Assembly: GCA_017508385.1 (NCBI GenBank)
Contig: JAFVZB010000011.1
Location: 1 to 64,000, forward strand
DNA: 64,000 nucleotides
Origin: Lentisphaeria bacterium
GTDB lineage: Bacteria; Verrucomicrobiota; Lentisphaeria; Victivallales; Victivallaceae
Direction of reading: 5' to 3'
Position numbers and translations under genes: made by a program. The notes under the pieces were generated by a model. The model saw only the letters and a program-made list of their open reading frames with translations, had not been told where the DNA came from and did no database searches. Positions 35,792 through 45,393 of this stretch are shown here, one piece after another; positions within the stretch are counted from its first letter, which is position 1, and each line of letters starts with the position of its first letter.

Positions 35792-37897
35792 ATGGATAAA
35801 GCTAAATTTGAAGAACTTGTACTGGCAGCCGCTGCCAATCCGTCACGGGCTCTGCTCGACAAACTCTCCGCAGAAATCAAAGGTGCTGAACATCCGCTCT
35901 CAGCCGATGTCAACGCCGCTCTTGCAGTTTTGTGGGAAAAGTGGAGCGGAACTGAACTCGACACCGCTTCATCTGAAATCTGTCTTATCGCCGCTGCCGC
36001 CGGTGTAAACGACACTCCGGAGTTCCGCAAACTGCTGGTCAACGCCACCAAGACCCTGCTGCCCAACGACCTCGGACACAACCCCGTCATGCGTGCTCTC
36101 GGTGTCCGTGACGAAAGGACTCCGCTTACTGAAGTGGCAAAACGTCTGCGCAGACTTCTTTCTCTCAAAAACGGCACGGTGGTGTTTCTGCCGTCATCCT
36201 GCCGCTGGGGAGTGGCAAGTTCGGTTGACCCCATCAACTGCACACTTCCGGTCAAAACTTTCCGCGGAGTCGGTGCCAACAGCTCAATTCCGCTCGATGC
36301 AGTGCTCAAAGATGTCATCTGCCTTGAGCTCGATATCGAAATCGAACAGCTGGTGCTTGCCGATTCTGCGATGATTCCGGCTCAGAAGTTCCGTGAGATC
36401 GTCAAACGCCGTGCCCGCTTCGAGGTCGATGACCAGCAGATGCGCGCCATGGCTCTCTCAGGATGCGCCCGCAAACTGGCTCCGACCGCCTTCGATGCCT
36501 ACTGGAACGCCACTGCCGCCGCAACTACTGCCGCCGCAACCAGAACCAGCAGCGCCGGACGCAGTCTGCTCGAGATGGATCAGCTGCTCACCGCAGAAGA
36601 GAAAGCCGGAGCAGGAGAATTTACGACCGATGACCTTATCGGATTCCGTGCGTTCTTCGTGCGTCTCAAACCCGATACCGCAGTCCGTGAAAGCAAGATG
36701 CTCGGCGAAGTTATCAGCAAAGTAGCTTCCCGCTGCGCCAAAGAGTGCTGGAAAGAGCTGTTTGCTCCGTTGCAGACCAAAGCTCCGTTCTGGCCCGCCG
36801 ACATCACTAAAGCTCCGTGGAACACCATCGGAGTCTGGGGTGATCTCTCAGCCAAAGCCATCACCAAAGTCGCTGAAGTTACCTGCGAACTCTTTGATAT
36901 TGAGTACACTTCTAAAGGAATGATGCGTCTGCCGCTCAAAGCACTCAACGGTTTCGGAACTTTCCTTACCGATGATGACATTTACGATGCCGCAAGCGAG
37001 TGCAAGACCTTCACTCCTGATATCCTGCTCTGGATTTGGAAAAACTCCAAGAAACGCAAGAGCGAACTCCTGCCTCCTTTCGTCACCGTTGAGAGTGTCT
37101 GCCGTGTTCTCTCCGGAGCGGAACTTCCCAAAGCATGGAGTGCCGCCAGACGCGAACTGCGCTCTCTTTTGATGGATAACGCCCAGTTCCAGACCCGCAT
37201 GGTCGAATCTGCCTGCGGAAACATGAAACTCTTTACTTCGGTTCTCCAGGGCGCACTCTTCCTCAGCGCAAGTGAGCGTCAGAGTCTTATGGTGAAACTC
37301 GCCCGTATCTCCCCTGCTCTCAGAGCTCACATCGAGGGCGGAGCCGGTCAGCTCATTCTCAAGGCCGGTGTCGGTAAAACCAATGTCGGAGAAGCTCCGG
37401 CAGAAGAGATCCCGAACCTCACCAGTGTCAAATCTCACCGCCGTCTGGTGGCTGAACTTGATGATATCGTCAATGTGCAGATTCCGGAAAACCGTGAAGC
37501 TCTCAAAATCGCCCGTGCACACGGTGACTTCCGTGAGAACTCTGAGTTCGATGCCGCCAAAGAGCGCCGCAACCACCTCGGCAAACGCAGAAGCGAACTC
37601 GAAAGAGAGCTCGCCCAGCTTCAGAGCATCGTCCTCAAAAACGTCGTGGTCAAAGATACCGCCGTTGTCGGCAGTGCCATTGAGCTCAAATATGCAGATG
37701 GAAAAGTTGAAAACTACATGCTGCTCGGCTCATGGGATGGCGACCCCGACCGCAAGTTCCTCTCATTCAAGACCCGTCTCGGCAGTGCCGTGCTCAACAA
37801 AAAGGTCGGAGAGACTTTCGATGCTCCCGGAGGCAAGTGCACTCTGGTATCTGTCGCCGCCCTGCCCGCTGAGATCATCACTGAGCTCGATGACTGA
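35792..37897 (+). CDS. greA: Transcription elongation factor GreA with a large N-terminal extension
   Basis: A 701-residue protein. The last 160 residues are a full GreA: a coiled coil (ENREALKIARAHGDFRENSEF, with the acidic tip residues in the ENSEFDAAKER region) and a C-terminal FKBP-like domain. GreA stimulates cleavage of backtracked RNA in stalled polymerase. The first 540 residues are helical and match no domain I can name. Ordinary GreA has about 160 residues; comparable long forms are known in chlamydiae, so this supports PVC ancestry. A phosphoesterase gene follows after two bases. Confidence 0.9.
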   Translation: MDKAKFEELVLAAAANPSRALLDKLSAEIKGAEHPLSADVNAALAVLWEKWSGTELDTASSEICLIAAAAGVNDTPEFRKLLVNATKTLLPNDLGHNPVMRALGVRDERTPLTEVAKRLRRLLSLKNGTVVFLPSSCRWGVASSVDPINCTLPVKTFRGVGANSSIPLDAVLKDVICLELDIEIEQLVLADSAMIPAQKFREIVKRRARFEVDDQQMRAMALSGCARKLAPTAFDAYWNATAAATTAAATRTSSAGRSLLEMDQLLTAEEKAGAGEFTTDDLIGFRAFFVRLKPDTAVRESKMLGEVISKVASRCAKECWKELFAPLQTKAPFWPADITKAPWNTIGVWGDLSAKAITKVAEVTCELFDIEYTSKGMMRLPLKALNGFGTFLTDDDIYDAASECKTFTPDILLWIWKNSKKRKSELLPPFVTVESVCRVLSGAELPKAWSAARRELRSLLMDNAQFQTRMVESACGNMKLFTSVLQGALFLSASERQSLMVKLARISPALRAHIEGGAGQLILKAGVGKTNVGEAPAEEIPNLTSVKSHRRLVAELDDIVNVQIPENREALKIARAHGDFRENSEFDAAKERRNHLGKRRSELERELAQLQSIVLKNVVVKDTAVVGSAIELKYADGKVENYMLLGSWDGDPDRKFLSFKTRLGSAVLNKKVGETFDAPGGKCTLVSVAALPAEIITELDD

Positions 37898-37899
37898 CA

Positions 37900-38745
37900 G
37901 TGGACGACGAAAGCATACTGTTTCCCGCCTCGAAGCGGTTTCCGGAACGTGTCAGCAGATGGCAGCGCATTTCCGGCAGACCGCTTGGCAGAAACAAACA
38001 GAAAATGACGGTGACGGTGAAGTACGCTTTACCGCCGCCTTTTTTGTGCCCGGACGGAGTGAAAATCGCATTTGTCTCTGATTTACACTACACCGGAAAT
38101 GAAAAATCACGTCTCATCGCCGATGAGATAATATCCGTGCTAAAAGAGGAAAAGTGTGATTTGCTCCTGCTTGGCGGCGACATCTGCGCAGATGCCTGCC
38201 ACCTGAAATATTTACCGGATATCCTGAGCCGTTTGGGTGAGTGTGCCGAAAAATGTATTGCCATTGCCGGCAACTGGGAACGGGGCAAATTCTGGCTTCC
38301 TGCGGACTACTGGCATAAACTGTACCAAAAGTACAATATATCTTTTCTTGTCAACGCTCAGGAAAAATTCAGAAACATCACCGTCACCGGAGTTGATGAC
38401 TGCGGCAGAGGTTTTCCGCAGCTGCCGTGTGCTTTTGACCAAAATTCATGCAACATCCTGCTCGCCCACCGTCCTGATACCGTGGTATGGCTCGACAGCA
38501 GCGATGATGAGTTGAAAAACTGCCACCTTGCACTCTGCGGACACACTCACGGCGGGCAGATAAAATTTATCCGCGGTCTGCTCCCGGCAAGCAAGTACGG
38601 CTGGGATTTTGACCACGGATTTTTCAACCACAGATTGAACAATACCAAGATGTACGTCTCAAGCGGCGCAGGAGAACTGACGTTCCCGTACAGAATAAAC
38701 TGCCCGAGAGAAATCGTTATCTTTTCTGCTGCCGCAGAGAGTTGA
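37900..38745 (+). CDS. Metallophosphoesterase, YaeI/LpxG-like
   Basis: A 281-residue calcineurin-like phosphoesterase with the dimetal motifs in order: FVSDLHYTGNEKS, LLGGDICAD, AGNWERGK, LAHRPD and CGHTHGGQI. YaeI- and LpxG-type members cleave phosphodiesters, and LpxG of chlamydiae hydrolyses UDP-diacylglucosamine in lipid A synthesis; that function is only a possibility here. No signal peptide. The open frame uses a GTG start two bases after greA; later starts are possible because about 50 N-terminal residues precede the fold. Confidence 0.82.
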   Translation: MDDESILFPASKRFPERVSRWQRISGRPLGRNKQKMTVTVKYALPPPFLCPDGVKIAFVSDLHYTGNEKSRLIADEIISVLKEEKCDLLLLGGDICADACHLKYLPDILSRLGECAEKCIAIAGNWERGKFWLPADYWHKLYQKYNISFLVNAQEKFRNITVTGVDDCGRGFPQLPCAFDQNSCNILLAHRPDTVVWLDSSDDELKNCHLALCGHTHGGQIKFIRGLLPASKYGWDFDHGFFNHRLNNTKMYVSSGAGELTFPYRINCPREIVIFSAAAES

Positions 38746-38747
38746 TA

Positions 38748-41045
38748 TCACTCAAAAACAAGTTTTTCCACCACAGGAAATCCTGCCGGATGCTGAGGAG
38801 CGGCTGATTTATCAAAGTCAAGCAGCTGAGTGCTGCACTCGAGAGAGTCTCTTGACCTGCCCTCGTAGCCGAAACACCACAACTCGAAATCGGCTTTGCT
38901 TATACTGCCGCCGAAAGAGATATGATAATAGGTCTCTCCTCCGGGAGGAACCGGTACTGAATAGTAAGCGGTTTTACCGTCGTAAATATTTTCCGGATTG
39001 CGGAACTCTCCGTAGCCGGGAACTCCTACCGGAATCGAAATCATCGCCGGGGCAAATGATGAACCTGATGTATGTATTCCGGCATACCTTGAGGCAACCA
39101 CTCTGATTTTACACTCAGCAGGTGCGGCAAGGCGCAACTCAAGCGGATTCACGCGGTACGGTGTCTTGAGAGAAAAGAGCAGATTTCCCTTTTCCTCGTC
39201 AAGAGTGACCTTGCTGAAAACGATTTCCGGAACCTGATGCAGTTCATCAATATAGGGTCCGATCGTCTCATTGATACGCTTTGATGCCGGGAAGAACACT
39301 TTTCCGTCTATCATCTGGAACGGCACATCGTAGGGAAGAGTCAGGTTGGTGAGAGTTATAACTTTCACCTCTTCAGGCAGCAGCATGACGTGCTTTTCCA
39401 TTTTACGGTAATCGGGGTAGAACTGCACCGCATTGCCCCACTCGGCAGGAAGCTCGAACTCCTGCGGAACGGGAGCGGGATTGCGGAGAAGTATCCAGTT
39501 ATCCTGTTTGAAACCGTAAACTTCGCCTGCTCCCGGGTTGCCTCCGAAAAGTTTGCCGTGCTTGACGATGAAACGCTCTTTGTAATCACGGGCAAACTGC
39601 ATGACTTGACGCATTGAGCTGATTCTGAAATCGGTGAGACTCTCAGGCTGAAGAGTCCAGGTGTGGTAGGTTGAACCGCGCAGCAGACAGTGCATCAAAT
39701 TATCCATCCAGGTATTGTCATCATCGAGGAACACGTTGCGGATTGAGTTGGGAAACTCGTGGTTATCAAGCGAGTTCAACGGGATCAATCCGTTGTCTCT
39801 GACAAAGTGGATGTAGTACATGAAGTCACGGTGGGTCGCCGCTGCCGCCCGCTGGTGCAGAGTCGGCAGGCTGATATACTCACTGTCACCTGAGTTGCAC
39901 AGGAATATCTGCTGCCCCTGAATCAGCCACCACGGTGAGGGCCAGAAAGCACCCACACGCACCAGAATGGAGGGGTTGACCTTGCGGATTTTCTTCATGA
40001 TACGTCCGACCGCATTCACATAAGCCTCACGGACATGATTTACGGTCGGGTACTCATCTTTGAATTGGTCACAACTGGCACACTCATTATCCCAGTCGAT
40101 TTTGAAGTGGGATACAGATTTTGCCAGTTCGGCAAAACGGTCACCGATTTTCTCTTCCAGTCCTTTGTCGAGCAAGACTCCGTAACCCTCGCCGCAGTAG
40201 CCGCTGGAACGCCCCTTGCCGACCGCAAAACCCTGCTGACGGATAAATTCGGGGTCGATTCCCATCGGTCCGTTGTGAGATATCCACAAGCTCAGTTTGG
40301 AGTAATTTTCCGGCTCAAGTCCCGGCTTCGGCTCAAAGAAACTTTTACGGTCTGCCCAGCCTGCATCGAATGTGTAAACATCAGGGTCAAGTCCGAGCTT
40401 GACGTAAGAATCGATGAATTTGTGCATGGCTTCACCGGTAACAGAGTATTCGTAATTTCCCTGATACGGGTCGGACCAGAACGAACAGAAGGCAAAAAAC
40501 GGTTCGAGTGCAAGCGGCTCACGGATATCGGCAAGGTAATCGCGGAACATCTGCTCAGGGTCTTCAGAAAATCCCATAACCGCTTCGACAACTTCAAGTT
40601 TGTCACCCTGCCACACCGGATGGTGGCGCAGAACATAAGTTTTTGTTCCGTCAGCCTCATCTTCTATGGTATTGAATCCAGCCGGATGTGCGAGGCTGAC
40701 AAAGAACTCTTTTCCGACAAGCGGATAGCCGCAACCGGGCATATATCCTGAGCCCTCCTCTTCGGCGGAAAAACTGTTCTCTCTCTGGAACGAGGGAACG
40801 TATCCGCACATTTTGAGTTCGGCATCATCTGTTTTCTGGCGGTCAACTTCAAGGTAATCAGGAGTGGGGAGATCGCACTTTTTAGTAACTTCCACCCGTT
40901 TATACCAGAAATCGTCCCGCTTTTCCCATGAAGTGCGTATCGACAACTCGTCACACTCAAAAAACTCCGAATCCGGAGTATAGATTTTTCCACCGACCGA
41001 CAGGGTCACTGCCGGAAAATCAAAAATTTTCCCATCAAGCAACAT
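38748..41045 (-). CDS. Alpha-galactosidase-like glycoside hydrolase (GH36 type)
   Basis: A 765-residue protein, apparently cytoplasmic (no signal peptide). It has an N-terminal beta-sandwich, then a barrel with VYTFDAGWADRKSFFEP and FKIDWDNECASCDQF, whose Asp matches the nucleophile region of clan GH-D melibiases. A C-terminal beta domain follows. Sugar specificity cannot be read from the sequence. The ATG at 41043-41045 has GAGGA seven bases upstream and lies 11 bases after the amidohydrolase-like gene; the longer frame upstream is not used. Confidence 0.75.
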   Translation of the reverse strand: MLLDGKIFDFPAVTLSVGGKIYTPDSEFFECDELSIRTSWEKRDDFWYKRVEVTKKCDLPTPDYLEVDRQKTDDAELKMCGYVPSFQRENSFSAEEEGSGYMPGCGYPLVGKEFFVSLAHPAGFNTIEDEADGTKTYVLRHHPVWQGDKLEVVEAVMGFSEDPEQMFRDYLADIREPLALEPFFAFCSFWSDPYQGNYEYSVTGEAMHKFIDSYVKLGLDPDVYTFDAGWADRKSFFEPKPGLEPENYSKLSLWISHNGPMGIDPEFIRQQGFAVGKGRSSGYCGEGYGVLLDKGLEEKIGDRFAELAKSVSHFKIDWDNECASCDQFKDEYPTVNHVREAYVNAVGRIMKKIRKVNPSILVRVGAFWPSPWWLIQGQQIFLCNSGDSEYISLPTLHQRAAAATHRDFMYYIHFVRDNGLIPLNSLDNHEFPNSIRNVFLDDDNTWMDNLMHCLLRGSTYHTWTLQPESLTDFRISSMRQVMQFARDYKERFIVKHGKLFGGNPGAGEVYGFKQDNWILLRNPAPVPQEFELPAEWGNAVQFYPDYRKMEKHVMLLPEEVKVITLTNLTLPYDVPFQMIDGKVFFPASKRINETIGPYIDELHQVPEIVFSKVTLDEEKGNLLFSLKTPYRVNPLELRLAAPAECKIRVVASRYAGIHTSGSSFAPAMISIPVGVPGYGEFRNPENIYDGKTAYYSVPVPPGGETYYHISFGGSISKADFELWCFGYEGRSRDSLECSTQLLDFDKSAAPQHPAGFPVVEKLVFE

Positions 41046-41055
41046 TTTTATTTCC

Positions 41056-41955
41056 TCAAAGTTTGCTGCTGCGCAGTTTGCGGCAGTCGGCAAAGTAATC
41101 CTCAAGACTCAACAACCCGTACTCTTTTGCGATATCAAGAGCAGTAAACTCATCACTGCAGCTGTAAAGAACGGCAAAAGCGAGAGGAGAATCCTCGTCA
41201 ATGAGCACACTGTTTTTGTATTTGCGGCGGATATCGGGAAATTTATCTGCATTTTCCGCAGCGTGCATAACAAAACGGTCGAGATTTATGCGTGCCTGAG
41301 CCACCCGTTTGTAGTAGGTCGATATATTCAGACACCTGCCGAGCGGGTCGATGATCTCACTGCATCCATCTTTGAGCGCACTTGCCATAAATGCTCCGGT
41401 ACGCACTGCCCAGTTGTTTTTGACACAGCCGCCGTTGTAGTAGCTGGAAAAACAGAGGATATCAGGAGCTAGAGCGATATATTCATCTCTCAGCTCGTCA
41501 AAATTCAAATCAAAACAGAGTATTCCCCCGAGTTTTCCCGCCGGAGTATCAACCACCACTGCTCCGTCACCCGGAACAGTTCCTTTGGCAATCGCCTGCG
41601 GAGTCGGAAACGTCTTGTGATACATTCCGAGAAGTTCGCCATCGTGACCGTAGTAGAGTATCGACTGACGGGGTTTGCCGTCAAGAATTATTCGGGAAAC
41701 TCCGGCAACCACGCACTTGTTGCGTTTGGCAAATTCACTGTAAGCAGTAAGTCTCGGACCGGGATCGTTGATATCCTCACCGGTTCCGGCAGGCTGGCGC
41801 ATCATCATGGTCTCGCAGGTGACAACAAGATCGACTCCGGTACCATCGAGCACAGCTGCCGCCTCATTGAACTGCCTGAGCGCCTCATCAAGCGGCTCTT
41901 CGCCGCGCTCCATTATCATGCCGTTGATTGCCGCCACATTGATAAACTTTGCCAT
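41056..41955 (-). CDS. Carbon-nitrogen hydrolase (nitrilase superfamily)
   Basis: A 299-residue nitrilase-superfamily protein. The catalytic triad can be placed as Glu in TCETMMMR (about residue 49), Lys in YHKTFP and Cys in GGILCFDLNFDELR. Members hydrolyse amides, ureides or nitriles. GGAG lies eight bases before the ATG at 41953-41955, and a promoter lies just upstream. It is paired with the GH36-like gene, which suggests a substrate carrying an amide group, such as an N-acyl or glycosylated amide; this is inference. Confidence 0.85.
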   Translation of the reverse strand: MAKFINVAAINGMIMERGEEPLDEALRQFNEAAAVLDGTGVDLVVTCETMMMRQPAGTGEDINDPGPRLTAYSEFAKRNKCVVAGVSRIILDGKPRQSILYYGHDGELLGMYHKTFPTPQAIAKGTVPGDGAVVVDTPAGKLGGILCFDLNFDELRDEYIALAPDILCFSSYYNGGCVKNNWAVRTGAFMASALKDGCSEIIDPLGRCLNISTYYKRVAQARINLDRFVMHAAENADKFPDIRRKYKNSVLIDEDSPLAFAVLYSCSDEFTALDIAKEYGLLSLEDYFADCRKLRSSKL

Positions 41956-41998
41956 TTTATTCTCCGTATTTACAGTTGATGAACACACTCTCCGTCAT

Positions 41999-42026
41999 AA
42001 TATATTGCCGACCTCAACTAATGCAA
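41999..42026 (-). promoter_or_regulatory. Promoter of the nitrilase-GH36 pair
   Basis: On the minus strand, TTGCAT (42021-42026), 16 bases and TATATT (41999-42004), 44 bases before the nitrilase start. Confidence 0.7.
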
Positions 42027-42082
42027 TACCAAAACGAGTAATTTTTTATCATTTTGTATAAAATCGGATATCAACTCATCTT

Positions 42083-44131
42083 TTACTGCGGCAATTCAAA
42101 ACAATAGGTGGCAAAACTGCCAAGCTCCGGAAGTTCAAAAATATCTCCTGATTTTTCCACGGCAATGCCATCAGCAAGGCGGATAAGGCGGTTAGTCGAA
42201 GTGCTGACTTTGATGTTGCGCACGGGAGCAATCCATTCAACGGCACAGCCGCACTCCTGCATGACTCCGCAGTAGTTGAGCAAATGCAGATAGTAACGGT
42301 TCTCTGCGGCGTTGTATGTGGTGTTGCACACCACTCCTGCCGGAGCAGTCACCTTTACCGGAAAATCTCCGGCGAGCAGGTCGAACAGTTTTGCCAATGC
42401 TTCACGGCTCTCGGGAAGACGGCGTGATTCAAAATGCAGACCGATATCGGCTGCGCACCACAACACCCTGCCTTTGCCGTAACTATTCAACACAATTGCA
42501 GGAGGAGTGCCGTATGGAAACTCAAGCGGTTCACCGAACGCTCCGCCTGCCGGAAGATAAAGGTCGGCAAGCAGTTTTGTTCCCGGCATCGCTTCAGCAA
42601 TTTTGTATTCGAGAGTTCGCTCCATGTAGGGAACTCCCACCACCGCATCGCTCACAGGCAGAAGCGCAGTTCCGTCAGCGAATTTGAAATACGCTTCGGG
42701 AACAAGTGAATAACCGTGACGGGGTCCGGTCTCACGGTACTCTCTGCCGTGACAGGGTTCGGCAGGACGCTCCTTGATATTTTTCACTCCGATAAACTCT
42801 GACGGAGCCTGAAAGTTTCCGGTAAGATAAACTGCTCCGCCCTCACTGACATAGGTCATTAGCGCATCAAGAGCACGGTCATCGAGGTGTGTTGCTCCGG
42901 GAAGTGCCACAGCACGGTACTTTTTCAACCGCTCAAGGGTGATTTGGGTATCAAAGAAACAGCTCACCTGACGGTGACTCTGCTGCAAAGCAATCAACGT
43001 TCCGCTGAATGAGCGGGCGATGAGTCCCTGATGCCGGGGGTCAGCTTCTTCAAAACTCTTTCTCGGATAAACCAGTGCGATGTGCTCAACGCTTTTGCTT
43101 TCATGGTAAACTCCGGCAAGGCGGGAGTGCATTCTGACCTGCTCTGAGAGCATGGGAGCATTGGTGATATCGTTAAGATATGTGGTCATGGCGCACACCA
43201 TGGGCGTTGCACCGTGCATGAGATAAGCTCCGTTGACCGTTTCGATTTCCGCCATGGCGAAGTTTCTCAGTGTCTCGTATGGCCCCGGAGGAAGATATCC
43301 CAGTGACACTCCGTCGAGAGCCTCGCCGAGCTTGAGTGTTTCAAGGGTAGTCCAGAATGACCCCGGACGGTGTATTTCGGTAGTATTTCCGCCGAAAGCG
43401 TTGAGATTGGTCAACTCAGGAATTCCTGTGCGGTGGGTTGGCAGAAACTCAAGAGTCATGTTGAACATCAGTGCAAGGCGTTCAGGAGCTATCTCTCTTA
43501 TGCGGCGCACGATTTCCCGACAGGAGTCATCACGCACCTGATTGAGTATCTGCTGCGAGCCATCGGCGAAGGAGAGTTTTTCCGGCATCTCTCTGCCGCT
43601 CTTATTGAAATAAGCCCTGCGGCAGTGAGCACATGAACAATCACCGTACCAGGTAGGTCCATCGAGATAGAGGGCATCAAAATCATAATTTGAGCACAAC
43701 TCACCGACGGCTCCGTACATGGCGGAAAGAAAATCATCGTTCCTCATGCAGGTACGGAAGTGATTGGGCTGCCCTCCCCAGCGGCACGGAGTACCATCGA
43801 ACTCTCTTGCGACCCACTCAGGATGCTTTTCGGCGCAAGTATAATGGAGCACTCCGAAGTGGCAGTACGCCATCACTTTTATACCGTTGGAGTGCATGGC
43901 TTGCAGCACCTCGCTGAAGAGGTCGCGTTCTCCAAGCCCGGGATATTTGGGCAGATACTTTGAGTCACCGAAAGTGTGAACTCCCCAGCGTATTGCCGGA
44001 TAGCGGACAAACTCAGCTCCGCAGGCACGGACGGCGGCAACCAGTTGAGCCGTATCTTTCCATGCCGGAAGCTCGTTCTCTTCAATAATGGCAACCGGAG
44101 TTGACTTTATCCAATCGTAAGAGATATTCAC
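42083..44131 (-). CDS. Glycosidase-like protein with barrel and GH42-type trimerisation region
   Basis: A 682-residue cytoplasmic protein. The N-terminal half looks like the barrel of the hypothetical glycosyl hydrolase families, with FRTCMRNDDFLSAMY, ALYLDGPTWYGD and a C-x-C-x2-C motif near residue 165. The second half has a beta-galactosidase trimerisation-like fold (KKYRAVALPGATHLDDRAL, VSEGGAVYLTG, YGKGRVLWCAADIG). The start is a GTG at 44129-44131 with AGGTGG seven bases upstream; ATG codons further up lie inside the SIS gene. It follows that gene by one base. Confidence 0.7.
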   Translation of the reverse strand: MNISYDWIKSTPVAIIEENELPAWKDTAQLVAAVRACGAEFVRYPAIRWGVHTFGDSKYLPKYPGLGERDLFSEVLQAMHSNGIKVMAYCHFGVLHYTCAEKHPEWVAREFDGTPCRWGGQPNHFRTCMRNDDFLSAMYGAVGELCSNYDFDALYLDGPTWYGDCSCAHCRRAYFNKSGREMPEKLSFADGSQQILNQVRDDSCREIVRRIREIAPERLALMFNMTLEFLPTHRTGIPELTNLNAFGGNTTEIHRPGSFWTTLETLKLGEALDGVSLGYLPPGPYETLRNFAMAEIETVNGAYLMHGATPMVCAMTTYLNDITNAPMLSEQVRMHSRLAGVYHESKSVEHIALVYPRKSFEEADPRHQGLIARSFSGTLIALQQSHRQVSCFFDTQITLERLKKYRAVALPGATHLDDRALDALMTYVSEGGAVYLTGNFQAPSEFIGVKNIKERPAEPCHGREYRETGPRHGYSLVPEAYFKFADGTALLPVSDAVVGVPYMERTLEYKIAEAMPGTKLLADLYLPAGGAFGEPLEFPYGTPPAIVLNSYGKGRVLWCAADIGLHFESRRLPESREALAKLFDLLAGDFPVKVTAPAGVVCNTTYNAAENRYYLHLLNYCGVMQECGCAVEWIAPVRNIKVSTSTNRLIRLADGIAVEKSGDIFELPELGSFATYCFELPQ

Positions 44132-44132
44132 T

Positions 44133-44882
44133 TCACAACCACCTGATGATCGGACGATATTTGGCGTAGAGTGCCTGATTCTTTTCCAATCCGCCCTCAA
44201 CGTTGATGGAGTTGATGACAGGTGGCTCGATGCCCTCATCAATGAGCATCTCGCAGACTTTCAACACCAGACTGTTGCAGATGAATGCGTTGCCGAATGT
44301 GGAGTAACTGCCGACTTTGCTTGCCAGGCCATCCATCTGCAGGAGAGCATCACCGTACTCCATATAAGTATAGATAACAGTGTCGATCATCTCGTGGAGA
44401 TTTTGTCCCGTATGGTGACGACCCTTGAAATCACGGGGAAGTTTTTCGGCGTAATCGGTCGAAGTTACGGCGATGACTTTGACTCCGCGCTTTTTGCACT
44501 GAATGGCGGTCTCGATGGTGATGGGATTTATTCCGTAACCGTTGACCAGCAGAAGCAGATCACCCTCTTTGATTCCGTAAAAGTCGAGGATGTACGGAGC
44601 AAGCTCTCCGCAACGCTCGCCGAGCGGAACGTGGGGAATACGCACGCTGTCGGCAAAAACCGGACTGACGCAGGCAAGACCGCCAGCCCGGTGGAACATC
44701 TCTTCAGCCATCATATTGGAGTGTCCGCCGCTGCCGAAAACGTAAAGCACACTGCCGTCTTTGATATGGTCGGCGATCATCCGGGCAGCTTTTTCGATAA
44801 CCTCGCTCTGCTCGTTGTAAATTTTCTCAAGTTTCTCTTCAATAGCATCAAGATACTCACGAATGTAATTGCGGGTCGCCAT
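44133..44882 (-). CDS. SIS domain protein
   Basis: A 249-residue sugar isomerase-type protein. VLYVFGSGGHSNMMAEEMFHRAGG is the phosphosugar-binding SIS motif near residue 45, and LLLLVNGYGINPITIE the second. Close relatives are annotated as UPF0309 or sugar isomerase domain proteins. It probably handles a phosphorylated sugar released by the glycosidase encoded next. AAAGGAA lies about nine bases before the ATG at 44880-44882. Its promoter has an operator-like palindrome. Confidence 0.85.
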   Translation of the reverse strand: MATRNYIREYLDAIEEKLEKIYNEQSEVIEKAARMIADHIKDGSVLYVFGSGGHSNMMAEEMFHRAGGLACVSPVFADSVRIPHVPLGERCGELAPYILDFYGIKEGDLLLLVNGYGINPITIETAIQCKKRGVKVIAVTSTDYAEKLPRDFKGRHHTGQNLHEMIDTVIYTYMEYGDALLQMDGLASKVGSYSTFGNAFICNSLVLKVCEMLIDEGIEPPVINSINVEGGLEKNQALYAKYRPIIRWL

Positions 44883-44923
44883 AAGACTTGTTCCTTTCTT
44901 TTGGAGTTCGGATACATGACTTT

Positions 44924-44937
44924 TTGTATCAATACAA
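44924..44937. promoter_or_regulatory. Operator-like palindrome before the SIS operon
   Basis: TTGTATCAATACAA: perfect 6-base arms around two central bases, directly downstream of the -10 box. Similar half-sites (TTGTAT/ATACAA) occur in the promoter of the locus that encodes a GntR regulator (56342-56373). AraR-type GntR operators in other bacteria have TTGTAC/GTACAA arms, so a related repressor is plausible. Confidence 0.5.
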
Positions 44938-44938
44938 C

Positions 44939-44966
44939 AATATAACACAACACAAGGAATTTACAA
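44939..44966 (-). promoter_or_regulatory. Promoter of the SIS-glycosidase operon
   Basis: On the minus strand, TTGTAA (44961-44966), 16 bases and TATATT (44939-44944). Confidence 0.7.
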
Positions 44967-45040
44967 ACCTGTTTCCGGCTATTTTTCTGTTTATATATGG
45001 AGGAAGTGCAATATTTTATCAAAAATGTTTCAAAAACCGC

Positions 45041-45068
45041 TTGCAAAAGCGCAAAACGGTGGTATATT
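45041..45068 (+). promoter_or_regulatory. Promoter of the tRNA-Gly-Gly-Leu cluster
   Basis: TTGCAA (45041-45046), 16 bases and TATATT (45063-45068), 17 bases before the first tRNA-Gly. Confidence 0.75.
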
Positions 45069-45085
45069 AAAAAACATGACGATAA

Positions 45086-45161
45086 GCGAGTGTAGCTCAG
45101 TTGGTAGAGCATCACGTTGCCAACGTGATTGTCGCCGGTTCGAATCCGGTCACTCGCTCCA
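45086..45161 (+). tRNA. tRNA-Gly (anticodon GCC), copy 1
   Basis: Cloverleaf with acceptor GCGAGTG/CACTCGC, anticodon arm TCACG-TTGCCAA-CGTGA with anticodon GCC, and encoded CCA. Identical to the second copy 118 bases downstream. Confidence 0.97.
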
Positions 45162-45203
45162 TTTTCAAATCAAATGGTGGAGCGCAGTCGTCAAGGTTTT
45201 ATT

Positions 45204-45279
45204 GCGAGTGTAGCTCAGTTGGTAGAGCATCACGTTGCCAACGTGATTGTCGCCGGTTCGAATCCGGTCACTCGCTCCA
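45204..45279 (+). tRNA. tRNA-Gly (anticodon GCC), copy 2
   Basis: Identical in all 76 bases to copy 1, separated from it by 42 bases of unlike spacer. It looks like a tandem duplication that raises the dose of this tRNA. Confidence 0.97.
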
Positions 45280-45296
45280 TTTTTTTGTACAAAAGT

Positions 45297-45381
45297 GCCG
45301 AAGTGGCGAAATGGCAGACGCGCTAGACTCAAAATCTGGTTCCCTCGTGGAGTGTGGGTTCAAGTCCCACCTTCGGTACCA
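45297..45381 (+). tRNA. tRNA-Leu (anticodon CAA)
   Basis: Class II tRNA of 85 bases with acceptor GCCGAAG/CTTCGGT, anticodon loop CTCAAAA giving anticodon CAA, a long variable arm and encoded CCA. Last gene of the cluster, followed by a terminator. Confidence 0.96.
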
Positions 45382-45393
45382 ATCTTGTTTTAC

